NCBI GenBank assembly: GCA_964370185.1
Contig: CAYJIJ010000025.1
Location: 1-32,280, forward strand
Direction: 5' to 3'
From: CAYJEQ01 sp964370185
Lineage (GTDB): Bacteria; Bacillota; Clostridia; Oscillospirales; Ruminococcaceae
Length of the DNA stretch: 32,280 bases
Positions 7,029 through 15,433 of this stretch are shown piece after piece. Under the pieces are notes generated by a model. It saw nothing but the letters and a program-made list of their open reading frames with translations. It had not been told where the DNA came from and made no database searches. The position numbers were made by a program, and so were the translations under genes. Each line of letters starts with the position of its first letter. Position 1 is the stretch's first letter.

Positions 7029-9110
7029 ATGGGTAAAAACAAAATAGTTAAAATTCGAATACTAATTCTATCTTCACTACTAATTTTAGTGGGGTTATTT
7101 TACTCTATAAGGCTTGTTGACCTTCAAATAGTAAAAGGTGAAGATTATTATAATCAGCTCAATAGGGGCAGCAGCAGAACCCAAGTGATAGAGGCGGCAA
7201 GGGGAGAAATTGTCGATAGAAACGGCGTGGTGCTCACTGGTAATAGAACAAGCTATGATGTGGTGTTTGACCGTGCATTCATGCCCACCGAAACACAAAA
7301 CGAAATAATAGCCGAAACTATTCTACTAATGGAAGCCGAGGGGGCACTATGGGAAGATGCGCTTCCGATAAGCGAAACAGCACCCTATGCCTTTACTGAA
7401 AATTCAGATTCGGAAATTTCAAGGCTTCAAAATCTATTAAATGTAGGGAGCTACACCTCGGGAGAGGATGCATTTATATGGCTTAAAGAGCGATATGGCT
7501 TAGAAGATTTGGAGGACACCACTGCGAGAAAAGTTGCAGGGGTGAGATATGGCATGGAAATATCGCAGTTTAGCATTTCAAATCCCTATGTTTTTGCGAG
7601 GGATGTAGATGTAAATACCGCAGTGCTCATAGGGGAGCAGGGGTATAGGCTGAGCGGAGTGAGCATTGTTGAAACAGTGGTAAGAGAATACACCGACGGA
7701 GATCTTATCCCCCATGTGCTCGGACGAATTGGGCCAATTTTCCCCGATGAGCTCAGCGCAAAATTAGAAGAGGGATATATAGCCACGGATTTAATTGGCA
7801 AGGACGGCATTGAAGCGGCATACGAATCAGAGCTAAAGGGCACTGACGGCAAACGCTCCGTATATATAAATGCGCAGGGCGAAGTAATAGATGTGGTAGA
7901 GGAAGAAGCTCCGATACCTGGTAAAACTATTCAGCTTACGATAGATGCCGAGATACAAAGGGTGGCGATAGACGCACTTGAGGCAAAAATCAAAAGCCTT
8001 AACGAAACAGCGCCAGCAGGGCAGGGCAAGGAAGCAGATGCCGGCGCAGTGGTGGCAATTGATGTAAAGACTGGGGAAGTGCTCGCACTGGGCACATACC
8101 CAAGCTATGATCAAAGCAGTTACAATCAGGATTATAATGAGCTGATACAAAACCCACTAAACCCAATGTACAACAGGGCACTTCTTGGAAGATATGCCCC
8201 AGGCTCTACATTTAAACCAAGTGTAGGCATTGCAACCCTTAATGAGGGGATAGAAACTGCCTTTAGCACAGTGCTCTGCACAGGAATTTACACCCATTAC
8301 AGCGATTATCAACCTGCCTGCCTCGGTGTGCACGGCAATTTGAATTTGGTATATGCGCTCACAGTTTCCTGTAATAGCTATTTCTACGATGTGGGAAGAA
8401 GACTTGGAATTGATTTAATTAACCAATATGCAGGGGATTTAGGCTTTGGAAGCACTACGGGAGTGGAGCTAAGCGAATATGAGGGCAGACTTTCCACCCC
8501 AGAAGTAGCCGAGCAATACGGCGAATTTTGGAGTGCTGGTAGGGTTATAGCCAGTGCAATAGGGCAGGGATACAATGAGTTTTCCCCCATACAATTTGCA
8601 AACTATACCGCAACAATAGCCAATAGGGGCGAAAGAATGGACTTGAATTTAGTAAAAGGCATAACCTCCTATGATGGCGAAGAAACATTTTTTCAGGCAA
8701 CCCCCACAGTGGTAAACGACATGGACTATGTAGACCCTGCACATTTTGAAACAGTGATAGACGGCATGGTAGCGGCTTCAAGAGTGGGTACTGCCGCATA
8801 TGATTTCGGCAGCTATTTTGTGGATGTAGCTTCTAAAACAGGTACACCCGAAACCTCCGCACTTCCAAACTCCACATTTATCGCCTTTGCACCTGCTGAT
8901 GACCCCGAAATTGCAGTGGCGGTTATTATAGAAAAGGGATGGCATGGATATACGGGTGCACCGGTAGCGAAAGAAGTATTTACTAAGTATTTTGAGCTGT
9001 ATGGCGAGGGTGAAACCGCACTTCCAGAATATATGCTACCCATCGAAGAACTGCCCATAGAGGAAACAAGCGAAGAAACAATACAAACGGTGGTGAATAC
9101 AAATGAGTAA
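7029..9110 (+). CDS. mrdA: Penicillin-binding protein 2, elongasome transpeptidase
   Basis: This class B penicillin-binding protein cross-links peptidoglycan during side-wall growth. The 693-residue protein has an N-terminal membrane helix (~residues 7-28), a PBP-dimer region with the RGEIVDRNGVVLTGN motif (~58-72), and a transpeptidase domain with the three active-site motifs: STFK with catalytic serine 393, S-C-N at 447-449 and K-T-G at 603-605. A short acidic C-terminal tail follows. TGGAGGT lies just before the ATG. The gene ends inside minD with an eight-base overlap, indicating translational coupling. The usual SEDS partner RodA is not encoded next to it in this window. Confidence 0.95.
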   Translation: MGKNKIVKIRILILSSLLILVGLFYSIRLVDLQIVKGEDYYNQLNRGSSRTQVIEAARGEIVDRNGVVLTGNRTSYDVVFDRAFMPTETQNEIIAETILLMEAEGALWEDALPISETAPYAFTENSDSEISRLQNLLNVGSYTSGEDAFIWLKERYGLEDLEDTTARKVAGVRYGMEISQFSISNPYVFARDVDVNTAVLIGEQGYRLSGVSIVETVVREYTDGDLIPHVLGRIGPIFPDELSAKLEEGYIATDLIGKDGIEAAYESELKGTDGKRSVYINAQGEVIDVVEEEAPIPGKTIQLTIDAEIQRVAIDALEAKIKSLNETAPAGQGKEADAGAVVAIDVKTGEVLALGTYPSYDQSSYNQDYNELIQNPLNPMYNRALLGRYAPGSTFKPSVGIATLNEGIETAFSTVLCTGIYTHYSDYQPACLGVHGNLNLVYALTVSCNSYFYDVGRRLGIDLINQYAGDLGFGSTTGVELSEYEGRLSTPEVAEQYGEFWSAGRVIASAIGQGYNEFSPIQFANYTATIANRGERMDLNLVKGITSYDGEETFFQATPTVVNDMDYVDPAHFETVIDGMVAASRVGTAAYDFGSYFVDVASKTGTPETSALPNSTFIAFAPADDPEIAVAVIIEKGWHGYTGAPVAKEVFTKYFELYGEGETALPEYMLPIEELPIEETSEETIQTVVNTNE

Positions 9111-9819
9111 AACCATACTTATAACCTCGGGCAAGGGCGGTGTCGGCAAATCCACTATATCGGTGAGCTTAGCCAAGTTGCTTGCACAAAAGGGCAAAAA
9201 AGTGGTACTTATAGAGCTCGATAGCGGACTGCGAAGCCTTGATTTAATGCTTGGGGTGGAAGATAAGGTAGTGTACGACCTCTCGGACATCATCTCGGAG
9301 GGATATGGAACTCAAAAAGCGCTGATACCATGCGACAAAGCAGGAAATCTGTACTTAATTGCTGCGGCGTATAAGTCAAATTTCATACCCGATAAAAATA
9401 TACTCTCACAAAAAATAAAACAGCTTGAACACTTCTGCGATTATATAATACTCGACAGTGGCGCAGGATTGGGCGAAACATTTGAAAATGTAGCAGAAAT
9501 ATCCGATATGGCACTCGTTGTGGTAACACCCGACCATATCTGCGTAAGGGATGGCAGGAATGTGGCGGATAAGCTTTTTGAAAAGGGAGTTTGTGAAACT
9601 TCTTTAATCATCAATAAAGTAAATTTGCAAAGCAAAAATCAAATCGAGAATTTTGATAAAATTATAGATACTACCGCACTGAGGTTAATTGCGGTACTCC
9701 CATATGTGGAAGGCTTCTGGGTGCAAAACTTTGGAGCTAAAGAAGAATTGCTCAAAAAAAGTTTGAATAATTTGGCTTTAAGGGTACTCGGAGAGAATAT
9801 ACCGCTTGCAATCAAGTGA
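9103..9819 (+). CDS. minD: MinD-like septum-site ATPase
   Basis: The protein has the ParA/MinD deviant Walker A motif SGKGGVGKST (residues 9-18, signature lysine 11) and the MinD hallmark GLRSLDLMLGVED (~41-53). MinD recruits MinC to the membrane to block polar division. Three points are unusual. At 238 residues it is about 25-30 shorter than typical MinD, and its end (NLALRVLGENIPLAIK) does not show the usual lysine-rich amphipathic membrane helix. The switch II region reads DSGAGLGE instead of the common DSPAGIE. No minC or minE lies next to it. The ATG overlaps the end of mrdA by eight bases. It could be a divergent MinD or a MinD-like ParA-family protein with another partner. Confidence 0.8.
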   Translation: MSKTILITSGKGGVGKSTISVSLAKLLAQKGKKVVLIELDSGLRSLDLMLGVEDKVVYDLSDIISEGYGTQKALIPCDKAGNLYLIAAAYKSNFIPDKNILSQKIKQLEHFCDYIILDSGAGLGETFENVAEISDMALVVVTPDHICVRDGRNVADKLFEKGVCETSLIINKVNLQSKNQIENFDKIIDTTALRLIAVLPYVEGFWVQNFGAKEELLKKSLNNLALRVLGENIPLAIK

Positions 9820-9841
9820 ATTTAGTTATATAATAAATGTA

Positions 9842-9857
9842 TAGGGAAGTTACCCTA
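9842..9857. repeat. Short dispersed hairpin motif, copy 1
   Basis: TAGGGAAGTTACCCTA forms a five-base stem (TAGGG/CCCTA) around AAGTTA. The core GGGAAGT-C/T-ACCCTA recurs at 16397-16410 and 21409-21422, always outside genes. Copies 1 and 2 also share the nearby string AAAGTCCATTT. The remainder of the 9820-10049 gap is AT-rich with no other structure I can support. Confidence 0.55.
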
Positions 9858-10049
9858 AGAGATGATTAAAGTCCATTTTGTATTTTGTGCCTTAATACTC
9901 TAAAAGCACAGAATTAACTTTGTGTTTGGGTTTTGATTATGTAAATAAAAAATGTATATATATAAATTTTAATATACACACTAATTTATTGTGGAAATAA
10001 AACATAGCAGATATATATAGAAAATAAAGATGCAAAGAAGGTTGAATGT

Positions 10050-10451
10050 ATGAATATAGCACTTATAGCCCATGATGCTAAAAAAGAACTGATGGTACAA
10101 TTTTGCATAGCTTACTGCGGTGTACTCAGCAGGCATAATCTTTGTGCAACGGGCAGGACGGGCAAATTAGTGTCCGAGGCAACAGGACTAAGTATTTTTA
10201 GATTTTTAAGCGGTTCCCAAGGTGGCGACCAACAAGTGGTTTCTCGTATCGCTTGTAATGAAATAGATTTACTACTATTCATGAGGGATCCAAACAATAC
10301 TACAAAAGACAGTGACTACGCAGGTTTACTGCGTCTTTGTGATGTCCATAATATACCTGTGGCAACCAATATTGCCACAGCAGAAGCGCTTATACATGCA
10401 CTTGAGCGCGGTGATTTGGACTGGAGAAACATAGTAAATCAAAACAGATAG
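10050..10451 (+). CDS. mgsA: Methylglyoxal synthase
   Basis: MgsA converts dihydroxyacetone phosphate to methylglyoxal and phosphate, a glycolytic bypass that relieves phosphate-sugar stress. The 133-residue protein starts with IALIAHDAKKELM (residues ~3-15), which includes the phosphate-binding His and Lys, and carries ATGRTGKLV (~34-42), SGSQGGDQQV (~56-65, with the catalytic Asp) and LLLFMRDP (~75-82). The last part, with DVHNIPVATNIATAEAL, is also typical. An AGAAGG sequence precedes the ATG. In Clostridia mgsA is commonly found at the end of mre/min/rodA clusters, as here after minD. It stops immediately before a highly foldable segment. Confidence 0.95.
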   Translation: MNIALIAHDAKKELMVQFCIAYCGVLSRHNLCATGRTGKLVSEATGLSIFRFLSGSQGGDQQVVSRIACNEIDLLLFMRDPNNTTKDSDYAGLLRLCDVHNIPVATNIATAEALIHALERGDLDWRNIVNQNR

Positions 10452-10452
10452 T

Positions 10453-10579
10453 CACGCAAAAGCTCCAATCTGAATCTTACCGCCCTACAAAATGGGTGGA
10501 CGAGTAGTGTGGGTAATGTTTAGCATTATTTACAGTCGAGATTTTCTTCGTCCCTATGCGTGTATGCGTCATGGGGGCG
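10453..10579 (+). ncRNA. Candidate structured RNA or leader between mgsA and hisS
   Basis: Directly after the mgsA stop, CACGCA (10453-10458) pairs with TGCGTG (10557-10562), enclosing further stems. GGACGA (10498-10503) pairs with TCGTCC (10548-10553), and inside it TGTGGGTAATG (10508-10518) pairs with CATTATTTACA (10524-10534), 11 consecutive pairs including three G-U. A competing hairpin CCGCCC (10480-10485)/GGGTGG (10494-10499) overlaps the GGACGA arm, and CGCCC could instead pair with GGGCG at 10575-10579, close to the hisS ribosome binding site. Mutually exclusive pairings suggest a switch, but I see no T-box or other known riboswitch core. No clear promoter or T-run terminator was found. 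Confidence 0.45.
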
Positions 10580-10616
10580 ATTAATTTTAATTAATAGATT
10601 ATAGGAGGTAGAAAAG

Positions 10617-11879
10617 ATGAAAACACAAGCACCAAAGGGAACAAAGGATTTAATGCCGTCACAAGTGCATAAGTTTCAGTATGTGGAACAAATGGCACTA
10701 AAAGTAGCTTTGCTATACGGCTTTACAGAGATAAGGACACCCACATTCGAGCATACAGAGCTATTTGTACGCTCGGTTGGCGATACAACTGATGTTGTGC
10801 AAAAAGAAATGTACACATTCGAAGATAAGGGCGGACGCTCAATTACACTTCGCCCAGAGGGCACGGCAGGGGTAATGCGCTCGCTTTTAGAAACAGGGCT
10901 AATAAACGAGGCAATGCCACAAAGATTATCCTATGTGATACCATGCTACCGCTATGAAAAGCCACAATCGGGAAGGCTAAGGGAATTCCACCAATTCGGA
11001 GTGGAATTGATGGGAGCGCCACAACCCTCAGCAGATGCTGAAACAATGGCTTTGGTGGACACTCTATTTAAAAAATTAGGCGTTACAGACATTCACTTAG
11101 AGATTAACTCCATAGGTTGCCCAAAATGCCGTCCCGATTATCAAAAGAAGCTGATTGCCTATTTCGAAAGTCATAAGGACAAGCTTTGCAAAACCTGTCT
11201 TGATAGGCTTTCCAAAAACCCACTCAGAATACTTGACTGCAAGGAAGAAGCTTGCTCAAAGATTGCGGTAGATGCACCTGTGATGCTAAATCATCTCTGC
11301 GAAGAGTGCGACACCCACTACAAAACAGTAAAAGAGCTTTTAACAGAGCTTTCAATAGAATATAAAGAAAACACAAGGATAGTGCGAGGACTTGATTATT
11401 ACACCAAGACCGTATTTGAATTTATCAGCGATAAAATAGGTTCACAAGGCACTGTTTGCGGTGGTGGACGCTATGACGGCTTAGTGGAAACCCTCGGCGG
11501 TAAACCTACGGCGGGTATAGGATTTGGCCTTGGAATTGAGCGCCTTGTAAGCGTGATGGAAAACTGTGCGGCAAGCTTCCCAACACCCCCCGTATGTGAT
11601 TTATATATTGCAACCATGGACAAAGACTCAACACTCTATGCGGCTAAAATTGTAAATTCTATGAGGCTTTCCGAGATGTATGGGCAAACCGATATAGTTG
11701 GCAGAAGTGTTAAAGCGCAGATGAAATATGCCGATAAAATAAATGCGAAATACACAATGGTACTCGGTTCCAGTGAAATGGAAGAGGGCAAAGCAAAACT
11801 AAAAAATATGCAAAACGGCGAAACAGAAGAAATTCTGCTCGACGATGCATTCGTAGCAAATTTTAAAGGGAAATTATAG
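10617..11879 (+). CDS. hisS: Histidyl-tRNA synthetase
   Basis: This class II aminoacyl-tRNA synthetase charges tRNA-His. The 420-residue length is normal. It shows APKGTKDLMP at the start, motif 2 around RYEKPQSGRLREFHQFGVE (~residues 118-136), RPEGTAGVMR (~81-90), the histidine-binding LDYYTKTVFEF (~259-269), motif 3 in GIGFGLGIERL (~300-310) and an anticodon-binding C-terminal domain. AGGAGG precedes the ATG. Twenty-five bases separate it from aspS, the common hisS-aspS pair of Firmicutes. The foldable region upstream may regulate the pair. Confidence 0.97.
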   Translation: MKTQAPKGTKDLMPSQVHKFQYVEQMALKVALLYGFTEIRTPTFEHTELFVRSVGDTTDVVQKEMYTFEDKGGRSITLRPEGTAGVMRSLLETGLINEAMPQRLSYVIPCYRYEKPQSGRLREFHQFGVELMGAPQPSADAETMALVDTLFKKLGVTDIHLEINSIGCPKCRPDYQKKLIAYFESHKDKLCKTCLDRLSKNPLRILDCKEEACSKIAVDAPVMLNHLCEECDTHYKTVKELLTELSIEYKENTRIVRGLDYYTKTVFEFISDKIGSQGTVCGGGRYDGLVETLGGKPTAGIGFGLGIERLVSVMENCAASFPTPPVCDLYIATMDKDSTLYAAKIVNSMRLSEMYGQTDIVGRSVKAQMKYADKINAKYTMVLGSSEMEEGKAKLKNMQNGETEEILLDDAFVANFKGKL

Positions 11880-11904
11880 TATAAAACACAACGGAGGAGA
11901 ATTT

Positions 11905-13692
11905 ATGGCAGACAATATGAACGGGCTCAAACGCAGTCACTATTGCACCGATCTTAATATAGAAAATGTAGGGCAGGAAGTAGTAGTGTCCGGTTGGGCG
12001 GCAAAAACAAGGGATTTAGGAAACCTTATCTTTATAGATTTAAGGGATAGAAGCGGTATAGTACAGCTCGCTTTTGGCGATGAAAGCGCGCAGGAGCTTC
12101 GTGATAAAGCGGCTTCGGTAAGGGCGGAGTTCGTCCTTATGGCAAAAGGTGTAGTGAGAAAGAGGGAAGCTGTTAATAAAGAAATTAAGACGGGCGAAAT
12201 AGAGATATTTGTTACCGACTTAAGAATACTTGCAAAATCCGCAACTCCCCCCTTCGAAATTTCCGATACGACAAATGTAAAGGAAGAATTAAGGCTTAAA
12301 TATCGCTATCTCGATTTAAGACGCAGTGAAATGCAGGACACAATGATACTACGTCACAAAATCGTAAAAGCAACAAGGGATTATTTTGACAAAAACAATT
12401 TCTTAGAAGTGGAAACACCGATACTTATCAAATCCACCCCCGAGGGCGCAAGGGATTATCTCGTGCCCTCCCGTGTGCACGAGGGCAAATTCTACGCTCT
12501 TCCACAGTCCCCACAGCTGTATAAACAGCTTCTAATGCTCTCAGGGTACGATAGATATATGCAGATTGCAAGATGCTTTAGGGACGAGGACTTAAGAGCC
12601 GACCGCCAACCTGAATTTACTCAAATAGACCTTGAAATGTCCTTTGTAGATGAAGAGGATGTAATGAGTGTAAATGAGGGTTTCATGGCCCAGTGCTTTA
12701 AAAATGTGCTCGGCATAGAGGTGAAAACACCGTTTAAGCGCATACCATACGACGAAGCTATGGACAGATACGGAAGCGATAAGCCCGATACACGCTTTGG
12801 CTTAGAGCTTGTTGATATCAGCGATATTGTAAAAAATACTGAGTTTAAAGTGTTTGCAGGTGCGCTTGAGGCAGGTGGTAGTGTAAGGGCAATTAAGGTG
12901 CCAAAAGCCGCCGATATACTCACAAGAAAAGAAATAGACAAGCTCACAGACCATGCTAAGACATATAAAGCAAAAGGGCTTGCATTCACAAGGATTACCG
13001 CAGAAGCACGCTCATCTTCGTTTGAGAAATTCTTAAGCGAAGCGGAAGTAGCAAAAATAGATGCAAGGCTTGAGATGAGCACTGGCGATGTACTGCTAAT
13101 AGTAGCTGATACAAACAATGTGGTTTACGACGCACTCGGCGCACTTAGAACACGCATTGCTGAAAAATTGGGTCTTATAGAAAAAGGGACATTCGATTTA
13201 CTGTGGGTTACAGATTTCCCACTCTTTGAGCACGACGAAGAAGAGGATAGATATGTTGCAAAACATCATCCATTCACCTCTCCAAAACTCGAAGATATCG
13301 AAAAGCTAACAACCGACCCTGCAAATGCCAAAGCAAGAGCATACGATCTCGTGCTAAACGGCACCGAAATAGGCGGGGGCTCCATAAGAATAAACGACCC
13401 AGATATGCAAAACACTATGTTTAAAGCTCTCGGATTTACCGAAGAGCAGGCGCAGGACAGATTTGGATTCTTGCTCGAAGCCTTTAAATATGGAGTGCCA
13501 CCACATGGCGGTATGGCATACGGTCTTGACAGGCTGGTAATGCTTATGGCTGAAAAAGAGTCGATTAGGGATGTAATAGCATTCCCTAAAGTGCAAAATG
13601 CAAGCGAACTCATGACAGCATGCCCATCCGAAGTTGAAGAAAAATCACTAAAAGAGCTCCACATTGCGGTGAGCATAGAAGAAAATAAATAA
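11905..13692 (+). CDS. aspS: Aspartyl-tRNA synthetase
   Basis: This is a bacterial-type class IIb synthetase of 595 residues with an N-terminal OB-fold anticodon domain (~1-110), the class II core interrupted by a GAD insertion, and motifs ARCFRDEDLRADRQPEFTQID (motif 2, here split: ARCFRDEDLR then ADRQPEFTQID) and GLDRLVML (motif 3, ~536-543). In the anticodon domain the segment RDLGNLIFIDLRDR has Leu where tRNA-Asn-mischarging enzymes usually have His, so a discriminating enzyme is more likely; this is inference from family comparison. GGAGGA precedes the ATG. A strong terminator follows directly. Confidence 0.97.
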   Translation: MADNMNGLKRSHYCTDLNIENVGQEVVVSGWAAKTRDLGNLIFIDLRDRSGIVQLAFGDESAQELRDKAASVRAEFVLMAKGVVRKREAVNKEIKTGEIEIFVTDLRILAKSATPPFEISDTTNVKEELRLKYRYLDLRRSEMQDTMILRHKIVKATRDYFDKNNFLEVETPILIKSTPEGARDYLVPSRVHEGKFYALPQSPQLYKQLLMLSGYDRYMQIARCFRDEDLRADRQPEFTQIDLEMSFVDEEDVMSVNEGFMAQCFKNVLGIEVKTPFKRIPYDEAMDRYGSDKPDTRFGLELVDISDIVKNTEFKVFAGALEAGGSVRAIKVPKAADILTRKEIDKLTDHAKTYKAKGLAFTRITAEARSSSFEKFLSEAEVAKIDARLEMSTGDVLLIVADTNNVVYDALGALRTRIAEKLGLIEKGTFDLLWVTDFPLFEHDEEEDRYVAKHHPFTSPKLEDIEKLTTDPANAKARAYDLVLNGTEIGGGSIRINDPDMQNTMFKALGFTEEQAQDRFGFLLEAFKYGVPPHGGMAYGLDRLVMLMAEKESIRDVIAFPKVQNASELMTACPSEVEEKSLKELHIAVSIEENK

Positions 13693-13698
13693 TATAGC

Positions 13699-13729
13699 AA
13701 AAACGGACGATTATTACTCGTCCGTTTTT
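13699..13729 (+). terminator. Rho-independent terminator after aspS
   Basis: AAAAACGGACGA pairs with TCGTCCGTTTTT around a seven-base loop, giving a 12-bp stem that ends in a T run, seven bases after the aspS stop. The A run on the other side could make it work in both directions. Confidence 0.85.
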
Positions 13730-13771
13730 ATAATTTCTGCATTTTCTTGCGTGATTTGTATTGATGGTTAT

Positions 13772-13859
13772 TGTAGGGTCACGGCTTGCCGTGACCGAGG
13801 GTGTGGAGATATATTTCAATTTTGCGAAATGCTCGGGCATTGCAAGCCATGCCGCTACA
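13772..13859. repeat. Inverted pair of REP-like hairpins (BIME-like)
   Basis: Two 26-base units face each other: 13772-13797 on the + strand and 13834-13859 on the - strand. Both read TGTAG, a stem arm, GGCTTGC, the second arm and CCG. The first has a perfect 8-bp stem GGTCACGG/CCGTGACC. The second differs, but at two paired positions both partners changed together, so the stem is kept. This resembles REP/BIME elements. The rest of the 13693-13984 gap holds the terminator and the next hairpin. Confidence 0.6.
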
Positions 13860-13921
13860 AACATTATTTTAGGGTTATAGTTTAATTTGCAGGATAAAGC
13901 TCATCTCCTGCAAAATTAATT

Positions 13922-13958
13922 AGGTGTATTCCTCCGCCATCGGCGGAGGAATACACCT
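13922..13958. repeat. Long perfect hairpin (17-bp arms)
   Basis: AGGTGTATTCCTCCGCC and its exact reverse complement flank a three-base loop ATC. The GTGTAT arm start and CGCC-loop-GGCG head are shared with the hairpin at 28381-28419, and the head with 29871-29895. It lies at the 3' end of the minus-strand secreted-protein gene and could act as a transcription barrier, although there is no T run. Confidence 0.6.
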
Positions 13959-13984
13959 CTTATTAGTTAATTATTAATTTAAAA

Positions 13985-15175
13985 TTACTCAGCTAAAACT
14001 CCGCCTGTTTCAGGGATTTCTTTTTCTGCTTCTTCTACTACTTCGTCTTCCATGGGCATTTCAAGCTCAATATCCGAGTAGATGAATGTATCTGGGTAGT
14101 CAGTCATTTGGAATGCTACTGTAAGATCTTCTTCATCGTAGATTAGTTCTTGATTTTCTCTCTGCATTTTTGCAAAGTCTTCGAGTGTGTACATCACACC
14201 GTCTTCCATAGCGTAGATGTGCTGTCCCTCTTCCATGAAGAGCTCCATTACACCGAACTGATGGAATTTAATATTACCTGGGAAGTTTACATAGTCGATA
14301 TGCGCTTTTGGGTTTGCATCTTCTATTTCAGCGTGTGGAACAGTGTTAAACGCCATGTATTTATCGCCCTCGGTGTCTATTACCCTTGTGTGGTAGTAGC
14401 CGATACCTGTGAAGTAGAAGGAGGCTCTGTCGTTAGCGTCGGCATCTCCGAAGCTTCTTACTGGGTAGGTGTCTACTGTACGACCCGAAAGACCTGGAAC
14501 ATCATGTATTCTTACTGCTGTGTTAAAAGCTTCGGGATAAATCTCTTCAAAGCCGGACTCGTCAAAGCCGATTGCTCCATATCCCCTTGTGGCAAACTCA
14601 TCTGCGTTTAGCTGGATTTCAGAAGTGGGATTGCTTTTACTTGTTTTATAAACAATTACTCTGCCCACAAGATCCGCCATATCCACCGCTACATCTTCTT
14701 TGATTTCGATGGCTACGCAGTAGTGTACACTACCCCGAATGGTAAATGGCTCGATAGTAATAGCTTCCACAAGATCTTCACCCTCGTCGGTTTGCCAAAT
14801 TATGTCCGCTTTCCAGCGGGTCACATCGGATTTTCTATCAGCAGTGCGAGTGTTTGGTAATGTAGGATTTAAGTCGTTAGTATCCGATGATATAATCGCT
14901 AAAGGCGTAATTATTTTATCGCCCGCTTCTAAATTTTTGATTTCATGGGTCATAAGAGAAAGAGAATGTTCGTAATTCACAACCACATTGTCATTATCCA
15001 CAATAAACCATTTATTATCAATTGTAGGATCTGTCCCATTTACACCAAATAGAAAAATAAGATCCCCTACTTTTAATTCGCTGAGTGGTGGCGCATTATT
15101 CACCGCAAAAGCAGTCACGCTCATACTCGCAAGCATTGCCACTGCAAGGGCAGAAGCTAAAATTTTCTTAAACAT
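13985..15175 (-). CDS. Secreted protein ending in a tailless IPETG motif
   Basis: I do not recognise the family of this 396-residue protein. ATG 15175 is chosen over 15190 because GGAGG lies just upstream. It has a clear Sec signal peptide (MFKKILASALAVAMLASMS, cleavage likely after AFA). The mature part is acidic and mixed alpha/beta, with VGDLIFLFGVNGTD near its start. The C-terminus is Glu-rich (DEVVEEAEKE) and ends IPETGGVLAE: a sortase-like P-x-T-G motif six residues from the end, without the hydrophobic helix and basic tail that normally follow. A sortase is encoded 1.2 kb upstream on the same strand, and the other secreted protein nearby also ends at such a motif. Surface anchoring is therefore possible but unproven; it may simply be secreted. 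Confidence 0.65.
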   Translation of the reverse strand: MFKKILASALAVAMLASMSVTAFAVNNAPPLSELKVGDLIFLFGVNGTDPTIDNKWFIVDNDNVVVNYEHSLSLMTHEIKNLEAGDKIITPLAIISSDTNDLNPTLPNTRTADRKSDVTRWKADIIWQTDEGEDLVEAITIEPFTIRGSVHYCVAIEIKEDVAVDMADLVGRVIVYKTSKSNPTSEIQLNADEFATRGYGAIGFDESGFEEIYPEAFNTAVRIHDVPGLSGRTVDTYPVRSFGDADANDRASFYFTGIGYYHTRVIDTEGDKYMAFNTVPHAEIEDANPKAHIDYVNFPGNIKFHQFGVMELFMEEGQHIYAMEDGVMYTLEDFAKMQRENQELIYDEEDLTVAFQMTDYPDTFIYSDIELEMPMEDEVVEEAEKEIPETGGVLAE

Positions 15176-15227
15176 TTTATGTTCCTCCATATTTTTGTTT
15201 TTTGCTAAAAAATTTGTCGCTAATGAA

Positions 15228-15256
15228 ATTATAAACTATTAGACATCTTTTTGCAA
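15228..15256 (-). promoter_or_regulatory. Promoter of the IPETG secreted-protein gene
   Basis: On the minus strand, TTGCAA (15256-15251), a 17-base spacer and TATAAT (15233-15228) lie about 50 bases before the start codon. Spacing and -10 box are ideal. Confidence 0.65.
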
Positions 15257-15302
15257 TGACTTATTAATTTTAGGTGTGGGTAGTAGCGTTGATTTATTTT
15301 TT

Positions 15303-15410
15303 GTATGTCTTTTCCCAGCCGTAGTCGGGGGAAAGACATACATGGATAATTTTATCTCTAAAGGGGGCTCTACTCTCCCACTCCTTTAATTTTTCAGATG
15401 AAATCCCTTC
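15303..15410 (+). repeat. Dispersed hairpin-plus-block repeat, copy A
   Basis: A hairpin with arms GTATGTCTTTTCCC (15303-15316) and GGGGAAAGACATAC (to 15341) is followed at once by a block containing GGATAATTT, CTCTAAA and GGCTCTACTCTCC. The same hairpin-plus-block layout, in the same order and spacing, occurs at 28381-28480. No coding potential is evident. It occupies the gap between the secreted-protein promoter and the glycosylase gene. Confidence 0.65.
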
Positions 15411-15433
15411 TGGTGTCTACAAGAGGTGATTTT

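Noticed and set aside
10453..10616. T-box riboswitch before hisS
   Set aside because: The conserved T-box sequence and a following terminator are absent; GGGTGGACGAG only superficially resembles it.
14150..14611. 153-residue plus-strand frame inside the IPETG secreted-protein gene
   Set aside because: The antisense gene has a signal peptide, promoter and ribosome binding site; the plus-strand frame has none and is Cys/Val/Phe-rich shadow sequence.
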